Positions 56,650 to 64,000 of a stretch of 64,000 nucleotides of DNA are shown here, piece after piece (position 1 is the stretch's first letter; each line of letters starts with the position of its first letter). Origin of the DNA: Polytrichum commune (Eukaryota > Streptophyta > Polytrichopsida > Polytrichales > Polytrichaceae); assembly GCA_950295325.1 (NCBI GenBank), contig OX485808.1:38274527-38338526 (forward strand). Reading direction: 5' to 3'. The position numbers were made by a program, and so were the translations under genes. The notes beneath the pieces are model-generated. The model ran no database searches and had not been told where the DNA came from. It saw only the letters and a program-made list of their open reading frames with translations.

Positions 56650-58690
56650 TTTCTCTCTGCGTTTAGGTTGCCTCTTTACCATGTAAATTACCTTTGGGTC
56701 CACAATATATCACAAAAGCTTTATTATTATTGTTTTTCTTCATTCGCAAAGCAACCACACTAAAATACGAACTGCTGTAATATTTATAACGTGGTAGTTA
56801 ATACTCATGGGAGTATGCCATGTCAATGAATTAGGGCGGGGCAACCTGATTGCACATATCAAAGTATCACTCTATTAGGCTTGAGGAATGAATGTTACCT
56901 GAAACAAACATCTTGACTACATCATGTCTATTTAAAGAATTGTTGAAGGTATGCTTACATGAGGAGTCCAAGCAAAGTTTGGGGCTATGACATGCGTAAA
57001 TCCTTGTGATTGGTCTAGTTCATTATGTCAACCCCAAGGCTTTTACATGGTGGAGTCAAGCCATTCCTTGAAATTCATACTCTAATGAGGTGAAATTATA
57101 TATTAATACACTAAAGACAATAGAAATGGATTCAATCAAAATGAAAACCCAACTTGCTTCCTTTGGGCCATGTTAGAGCTTTCTCCCTTTTCTTGGCATG
57201 AGTCAATATTTTGTGTGGATTGGCTTTATATTTTGAAGGCCACCCCTCATGTACAACGGACCCAACTACACTAAACATGTGATTATTGCAGCCCACACTA
57301 TTCGTTATCAACCCACATCAATTGTGTTGCACTCATTGGGTGGCAATTGGAGAGGGTGTCACATGACACTTGTTGCATGACAGATGACACAAAGGATTAC
57401 TCTAATTAATATGGTGCACCAATTTTAATGCCACATTGAATTAGAAAATTATTGGACTGAGTTTGTTAATGCAATGGAACTCACTTAGGCTAACAACAGA
57501 GGATTTAGGACCAACCACCAAAGTGGATGTGATGACATGCCTTAATCCTTCACCTATAAATGATTGAGAGGCCCATAATGGGCATGTCCATGCACAAAAA
57601 CACGGTTTTGAGCTACACACTTCCTTTTTCTTCTTAAAATTATGTTAAAAAAACATTACATAAAAGTAACTAATTTTTTCCAGTACGCTTGTTGAATGAG
57701 TTCAATATCTCGATCTATTGAGAGTATAATTTCAAAGATGCAACATGGACGCCTTTGGATGCAAATACATATGTTATATTTTTATTAGCAATGTCAAATA
57801 CAAGTATGTTTTTATTGTCTCCGTGGCGTAGGACAATGTATAGCATAAGGCTTCAAACCCATATATAGATCAAATATGAGTTCTCAATATGGTGACACCC
57901 ACATGAATTGTGTATAAGGCCGTATATTGAGACGATGCGTTATATAAGGGTTAAGGCATGTCCCAAAATCAATTGCAACAACCAATTTTTTGAATTGATA
58001 TTGAAATTTAGAGAGTACAACAAAGTGCTCTCTATTTCATCTTTATTACACTACAATAACCATTACAATCATCCATTGCAACTCATGACAAGAAAATGCA
58101 TGATTAAACCATTATGGTTATCAATTGTAGGGTTTTGATCGCCAATTAATCAAAAAACACTCCCAAAAACTCTCCCGTTGACAACCAAACTGATTCATTC
58201 ATGCATTTTCTCACCACAAGTCACAATGCCCAAGTCACGACATAAGGTTGTAATGGAGAAACATTGCACTAAATAATGTATTTAATGTCACTTACTATTT
58301 TTGAGTTATGCAATGCTATATATTTATTATTATTTTTAATGCAATTTTTAAGAAAGCAAAGATGTTATTGTTCTATAATATGTCCATTCAATCAATTCAG
58401 CTTTTCTAAGCAAAGAAACGAGATACAAAATATATAGTTTACATCGTGTGATTCCAAATAGCTAGTGACACTAAATACTATAGTTAGCGTAGTGCCAAAG
58501 TAGTTTCCACGTGACATTTAGGAAGATCTCAACCAATGTAGGATTGTCACATGGCAAAACTTGAGGATTTTTTTCTATTTTTTCATTTATTTCCCCGACT
58601 TAGAGGGCCCTCTATGGTACATCCATGAAGGCCCATTCTCATTAACTTAGTCCTCTGCAGTGGATCCATTACAAAAGGCCATTGAGTGAC
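56650..58690. other. AT-rich spacer
   Basis: No gene or clear repeat recognised over 2 kb. Confidence 0.5.
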
Positions 58691-60062
58691 TAAGGGCCGG
58701 TTTACACTATGGACAAGGAAGTCGGACCAGGGCATTATAAGAGTGCTCATTGGCTGCTAAACTCGTCCCAAAACCACTTTGGTTTACACTAAGGTATAAA
58801 TGGCAAAGGGACCATGTAGGTAGAGGTTCCCAAAATATAAATTTTAACACCTAACAAATGCACTGACATGGTCCAACGGGTTTTGCAGTGAGAGAGACAA
58901 GAGAGGTGGTCTGGTAGGAAAAGGCAAGGTCCCATGGCAGAGAACTACTATTATAATATATTTTAATGATTTCTTTGAGGGAAGGGGGTATTCATATACA
59001 ACTTTCCCACTAGGTAAGACTCATAAGGCACATTTTTCAACATCTTTATGATGTAATCAAAATTGAGAAGCAAGTCCACCCTCTATGTGCCTATATCATA
59101 TCATAGCCCATGAGACATACCATTTCTTCCATGCCCTACCCCTTAAACTTGCTCCCACGTGTTTCATCAAGCAATGTGGGACATCTAGAATTCAAGAATT
59201 TAAGTGCAGATTTGTTTTTTTGGGTCTACCAACTGAAATGTTTGGAATTTCTGGGATTTTAATATACCATTGGAAAGGCCTTGAAAATACCTTTCCAACA
59301 GTATATTACACGCCCCAATTTTTTTTGAAAATTACAGTTGAAAAAGGAAAAAGGAAAATCTGTAGTTGTGTAGCAACTGTATATCAGGGGGGGTCAAAAG
59401 AACCGCAATGGGAAAACGATTGAGGTTCTTTTTTCACATAGTTTTCTACTACACGAAATAGGAAATTTAGTGCTTGATACGCTAAATATGAACGCATACC
59501 CTAAATATCAATAACCCTATGAAAGTAAATAACATTAAATGTAAACTCAAACACTAAATATCAACTATGATAATATGTGGAAGTTACATGTTTTAATTTA
59601 GTGTTAGTAAGGATGAATATATATCAATGATAAAAGGAGAATTCCAACATATCTTCTAGCAAATCTTCTAACACTAATTATCAAAGAATTGAAAATTAGT
59701 GTTCAGCAAGGTACGGTGGTAACAACATTCAATTTATTCAAACACTAAATATCCTAGTTAGTGTAGTGACAAGGTGCATGTCACATGTAAATTACATTGA
59801 AAATGTACAAATTAAATTACTCATTTTCTTTGTAAAAAATATTGTGAGAAGATTTGCATGCCACATCTCGACACATTCAACAAGACGTGAAGACAAGTGA
59901 AGCCCAAAAGAAGAAAAGAGAATGGTCAAACTTTAATTTTTTCAAAACTGCCTTTTTTGGGCATATGTTAAAAAAAACCAGCATGTTCAATTTTTGGTTC
60001 ATGGTCATTCTTCTTGGTGCACATTTGGTTTACACTTAGTGAGGGCCCAAGGCTTTCAAAAC
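58691..60062 (+). mobile_element. Family B element, copy 1
   Basis: Begins TAAGGGCCGGTTTACACTAT and shares its interior with copy 2: AACTCGTCCC/GACAACTTCGG region, GGTCCAACGGGTTTTGCAGT, TTTGTTTTTTTGG and the hairpin near 59261-59310. It stops at the CCCAAGGCTTTCAAAAC word without the final inverted arm and abuts copy 2. It is about 240 bp longer than copy 2, mostly in an AT-rich ACACTAAATATC-type region. No protein homology. Confidence 0.7.
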
Positions 60063-60063
60063 T

Positions 60064-61193
60064 AAGGGCCGGTTTACACTATGGACCATGAAGTTGGACC
60101 AGGGCTTTGCAAGGCAGCTGATTGGTTGTTGAAATTCTCTCGGGACAACTTCGGTTTACACTAAGGAAAAAATGGCAGAGGGACCATGAAGGTCGAGGTC
60201 CCCAAAATATAAATTTTAAGGCCTAATAAATGCAGTGACATGGTCCAATGGGTTTTGCAGTGGGAGAGGCATGCATATGAGAGGTGGTATGGTAGAAAAA
60301 GGCAATGGTCCATGTCAGAAAAAGACCATTTCAATCATTTTTTAATGAATCTACCTTTTATGTGCCTTAATTATTACATAGCCCATGAGACATACCAACA
60401 CTACCTTGCCCTACCCCTTAAACCGGCTCACACGTGTTTCACCAAACAACGTGGGACATCTAGAACTCAAGAATTCAAGTGCAGATTTGTTTTTTTGGTC
60501 TACCAAATGCAATGTTTTGAATTTTGGGGCTTGTAATATACCGTTGGAAAGGTCTTGAAAATACCTTTCCAACGGTATATTACACACCCCAAAAAATTTA
60601 AAACATTCAGTTGAAAAACAAAAAACAAAAATTTGTAGTGGTTTAGTGACTGTGGATCAGGGTAGTCAAAAGAAGTGCAATGGGAAATCTTCTAACACTA
60701 AATATCAAAGAACTGAAAATTAGTGTTGAGCAAGGTAGGGTGGTAACAACATTACATATAATCAAACACTAAATATCCTATTTAGTGTAGTGACAACACA
60801 AGGTACATGTCACATGTACAAATTAAATTGCTCATTTTTTTAAAAAAATTGTAAAAATTGTTGTGAGAAGATTTGCAAGCCACATCTTCGACACATTTAA
60901 CAATAAGTGAAGACAAGTGAAGCCCAAGAGAAGACAAGGAATGATCAAACTTAACCTCTTTTTTTCAAAATTGTCCTTTTTGGGCATGTATTAAAAAAAT
61001 CAGCGCCTTCGCTTTTTGGTGCGTGGTCATTCTTCTTGGTCCACATTCGGTTTACACCTAGTGAGGGGCCCAAGGCTCTCAAAACTATTTTTTTATGAAG
61101 TCGGACCATGGAAGTCGGACCATGAACTCGGACCATCGACAAAGGCCATCTTCCATGGTCGGACTTCATGGTCCATAGTGTAAACCGGCCCTA
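60064..61193 (+). mobile_element. Family B element, copy 2 (complete)
   Basis: Starts AAGGGCCGGTTTACACTATG; the right end is its complement (CATAGTGTAAACCGGCCCTA), so the terminal inverted repeats are 20 bp or more and continue as GACCATGAAGT/ACTTCATGGTC. About 1.13 kb. The 98-codon open frame at 60240-60536 and a partly similar one in copy 1 reflect shared DNA, not a known protein. A large MITE or non-autonomous DNA transposon. Confidence 0.75.
60533..60583. other. Perfect 21-bp hairpin inside family B
   Basis: GTAATATACCGTTGGAAAGGT pairs with the complementary arm at 60563-60583 across a 9-nt loop CTTGAAAAT. The same structure in copy 1 (about 59261-59310) has three mismatches. Confidence 0.9.
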
Positions 61194-61200
61194 AGTTTTC

Positions 61201-61290
61201 AACAAGTCGGACCATGAACGCGGAGCATTCTCAAAAGGCCCTCTTCCATGATCCGACTTCATGGTCATAGTCTAAACCGGCCCTAAGTTA
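61201..61290 (+). mobile_element. Family B right-end remnant
   Basis: Repeats the last about 90 bp of copy 2: AAGTCGGACCATGAACGCGG to CTAAACCGGCCCTAAG. A tandem duplication of the terminal arm. Confidence 0.7.
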
Positions 61291-61363
61291 CTGAGAAGGG
61301 GCTGACATAGGTTAAAAAGGGCAGTCTCGAGTGCCTTTGAACGCAAGCTCAATATAATGATGG

Positions 61364-61391
61364 GGCGGGCAGGCGGGCGGGCGGGCAGGGG
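61364..61391 (+). repeat. (GGCG)n G-rich microsatellite
   Basis: GGGCGGGCAGGCGGGCGGGC followed by GGGCAGGGG; four or more G3 runs, so a G-quadruplex is possible. Confidence 0.75.
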
Positions 61392-61487
61392 CGGCCATTT
61401 AAAATCATAATTCTATCCCCCTCCCAGCCCTGACTCCCCCTGCATCGTTCTTATGTTACACCCGCCCCAATCTCCCCAATTTCCACG

Positions 61488-61979
61488 GAGACTGAGAGCC
61501 CGTGACCAGCACACTTCAAGCACTCTCATTGGTGGAAAAGGCGGAGCCGGTCTAAGTTCGCTTCACACTATCCTTGAGGGACCAACAGAGTATATAAGTG
61601 AATGCAAGATGGATGTGAAGTCTACTTGGACTCCTACATGGCATCCAATGGATCATGTTTCATGGTCACTTGGATTATTTTCAAACACCACCTCTTGGAG
61701 GTAGGCCTAACATAAAACCACCAGGAGACCATGGCACTCTGAATGTTGACAACCGTTGGTTTATTCTGTTTTATCGTGTGTGAGGACCCGCGTGAATAGA
61801 CATTCATTGAAATGGCATTTGGTGAAGGGCTCGGTTATATATGACTTCACACTACACTTGAGGATCCGTGACCACACTACATGATTTTGGAGGTGTGTTG
61901 GGACAACTTTTGGACACTTTCTTTTGGGCTCTCACAATTTCATGGTCACGGCTCTTGACTCGTTTGTGAAGTGACCCTT
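61488..61979 (+). mobile_element. Family A element, near-complete (plus)
   Basis: From GAGACTGAGAGCCCGTGACC to TTTGTGAAGTGACCCTTA. It matches 36599-37103 over its full length, with the outermost left bases degraded. Confidence 0.75.
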
Positions 61980-62082
61980 AAGCCCTAAGCGCCCGGGAGA
62001 CCATGTTCTGGTCTACACGTTATGGAGAGCAAATTGACGATAGAACATCACCTTATGGAGAGCTTACTTACATGCCAACTAA

Positions 62083-62432
62083 AGCCCACTTCACACATGA
62101 GACTGAAGGCCCGTGATCATTGCATTCTAAGATCTCTCATTGGTCGAAAAGGCCAAGACTGTCCAAGTTCATTTCATATTAGAAGGTGAAAGCCTAAGGG
62201 CCCAAAGAAAATATCATGAATGAAAAGTCTACATGGATTCCTACATGGAAAATCAATAATAATATTTCATGATATGTTGGAATTTGCGTTAGGCCCACCC
62301 CCAAGAGGCACATCTGATGTAACTTCCGGCAAACCATGTGAGTGGTACAACCTTTGGATGAGAACCAAGGGCCCTCACAATTACATGGTCACGGCCCTTG
62401 GCTCGCGTATGAAGTGGCATGCCAAAATCCAA
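62083..62432 (+). mobile_element. Diverged family A element
   Basis: GCCCACTTCACACATGAGAC at the left, CACGGCCCTTGGCTCGCGTA at the right. It shares AAAAGTCTACATGGATTCCT with 46549-46760. Shorter (about 350 bp) subfamily. Confidence 0.65.
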
Positions 62433-62577
62433 CATATCAATAATTTGGACACGTGTATTTAAGCGGTATGTGGTTAGGCGTGGATCTAAAAATGAACACC
62501 AAAAAGACACGTGTTTAAAAGACAACGGACTATGTGTTCAAAATGTGGTAACCATTATAGGCTAAACAACAACATGA

Positions 62578-62709
62578 TTAGGGGGATCTATATGACCACT
62601 TGAGCACAAGAATCTTCACTTTGACGATGAATGAGATATTCATATGAGTTCCAAAAACTATGAGGCAAATGGTTACAAGCACGGTTTGGATTTAATCATC
62701 TCACACTAA
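62578..62709 (+). repeat. Dispersed repeat family F, copy 4
   Basis: GGGGGATCTATATGACCACT, GAATCTTCACTTTGACGATG and CTATGAGGCAAATGGTTACA match 19678-19826; the inverted copy is 15690-15795. Confidence 0.55.
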
Positions 62710-64000
62710 TTATGTGTTTCATATTCTATGAGAAGTGGTGCAAAGAGAAAAGTATCCAAATAACACATGTCTATCTTATGTGTAAGGTAAGCATAATGTG
62801 ATGGGCGGTACCTCTTCTTTATTGGACACCTATATTTAAGCGGTAACACATAAGCCCTACCCACCCTCCCTCTGCCCAACCATCCAAAAGGGCCAATTAT
62901 CATATCTCCGTTGTAACTTTAAACTTTGAATTTATTTGGATACGTCTAGGAATGAAGCGTTATGTCGATAGTCTATGGGAGTTAGTTTTTGTTATCTTCT
63001 CCTGGACCCCTTGCTGATCTTGTACTAGCAATAGACTTTGAATAAGGATCATTGATTGATCCTTGTTAAGTTGAATATATTTCAACATGTTAGTGTTGCT
63101 AATATTTTCAATGATATGGTCAAGGAGTGTTGTTACAAATTATTGTCTAAAGCATCCCTTTGTACTTGCTTGTGAAGATGATCTTGGATTAAATTTGCAT
63201 ATGTATAAGAGTTAAGATTGTCATTGGAAGTCAATAGCCTCGGAACTTCTTTGTACATTCATCCGCTTCTAAACTCAACAAGGTCTAAGGTACAATTTGC
63301 AAATCTACATTGTTTAGAACCATGGGCATTGTATTGGTTGCAAGTCTAAATTGTGAGATAAGTTGGGGTGAAACCATTTTTGATTTGTGAACTAAGTGTT
63401 ATTGAGATTGGGACGTTCAACTATATTAGTCTAGCCTATGGTATTTGTGAGAGTCACGAAAGAAGAAGTCATGAAGAAAGTTATCTTAAGCATTGTTGAT
63501 CAATAGGAGGATGGAATCCTTAAACTACCAGAGTGATTGTGCCGGCATGCATGATAGGTCCCCATTAACACGGTGAGTGAAGTTAAGGCATGATGATGAG
63601 TTGTGTTTAAGGTAACTTTGAGATTGAATGTCCTTCCATTGCAGGTCCGAATCAAGTGGGGAGAATAATGTAAGATCTTGGAATGATGAAGCGAAGATTT
63701 GAACTCCATTACCGTCCACAACACACGAGTATGAATTGTCAATTGTCCATGTAAATCACCAAGGGAATGTGTTAACCATTGTAAAGGACAATGGTCTCCA
63801 AGTGAATAAGAAGAGCAAAGAGGAATTGATCGAAGGAAGAGATGATTGCCATTGTAGTATTTAGAGACTCCAATTGAGTCTACGTAAGAAGGCACAGAAG
63901 CATAATGTTGAAGTTGAACATGCCATAGTTTCAGCGAAAGGATAAGCATAGTTGAGATACCACAACCCTTGAAACGATTGGAAGATGAAGGGTTAAGACT
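62710..64000. other. Unassigned AT-rich end of window
   Basis: No gene recognised. A 149-codon minus-strand open frame (63500-63949) is the longest, but it has no recognisable motif or splice context. Confidence 0.45.

Noticed and set aside
59085-60536. Two partly similar open frames (59085-59423 and 60240-60536) suggesting a conserved protein
   Set aside because: They lie in two copies of the same repeat (family B), so similarity is at the DNA level. The frames start and end differently and are not maintained.
63500-63949. 149-codon minus-strand open frame
   Set aside because: No motif, splice context or family likeness; could be chance in AT-rich DNA, so left as unassigned spacer.

Overview
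The window looks like nuclear DNA of a land plant. It has intron-rich protein genes of plant type with GT-AG introns. These are a plant-type epsin, a patatin-related phospholipase of the pPLA-III pattern and a fold-type I aminotransferase. There are also wrecks of a plant GH3 beta-xylosidase and of a plant NBS-LRR gene. Long AT-rich spacers are full of inverted-repeat DNA elements, tandem arrays and retroelement relics. The species cannot be named; the mixture suggests a non-flowering plant, but that is inference.

Layout. 0-1.3 kb: repeats. 1.3-5.7 kb (minus): GH3 xylosidase pseudogene. 5.7-8.2 kb: spacer. 8.2-13.3 kb (minus): epsin gene in about 12 exons. 13.3-19.9 kb: AT-rich spacer with foldback elements and a tRNA-like/SINE-like tract. 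19.97-23.77 kb (plus): ten-exon aminotransferase, model closing at 418 aa. 24.3-25.7 kb (minus): leucine-rich-repeat pseudogene. 26-28 kb: microsatellite and tandem duplication. 28.2-32.0 kb (minus): three-exon patatin-like phospholipase, 428 aa. 32.4-36.1 kb: tandem arrays (about 225 bp x3, about 222 bp x2, 73 bp x about 13). 36.6-52 kb: almost wholly repeats, mainly a family (A) whose ends read AGGGCCACTT. 52.8-53.6 kb: pogo/Tigger-type element flanked by TA. 53.9-56.6 kb: two pieces of a LINE. 58.7-61.3 kb: copies of a second inverted-repeat family (B). 61.4-64 kb: more family A and unclassified AT-rich DNA.

The four single-copy loci are unrelated in function (cell-wall sugar hydrolysis, clathrin trafficking, amino-acid metabolism, lipid hydrolysis). 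They do not form a cluster or operon.

The two most interesting items are mobile. (1) A LINE 3' region at 55.2-56.4 kb links an RNase H tail, a C-X2-C-X9-H-X4-C knuckle and a restriction-like endonuclease signature (R-PD ... E ... K..KY). That domain set is best known from the Dualen/RandI type of green-algal LINEs. (2) A 775-bp pogo/Tigger deletion derivative has lost its transposase core but keeps an open C-terminal reading frame ending in a PCNA-binding (PIP-box) motif. All exon models were made by eye from splice signals, frame closure and family resemblance; no alignment or expression data were available.
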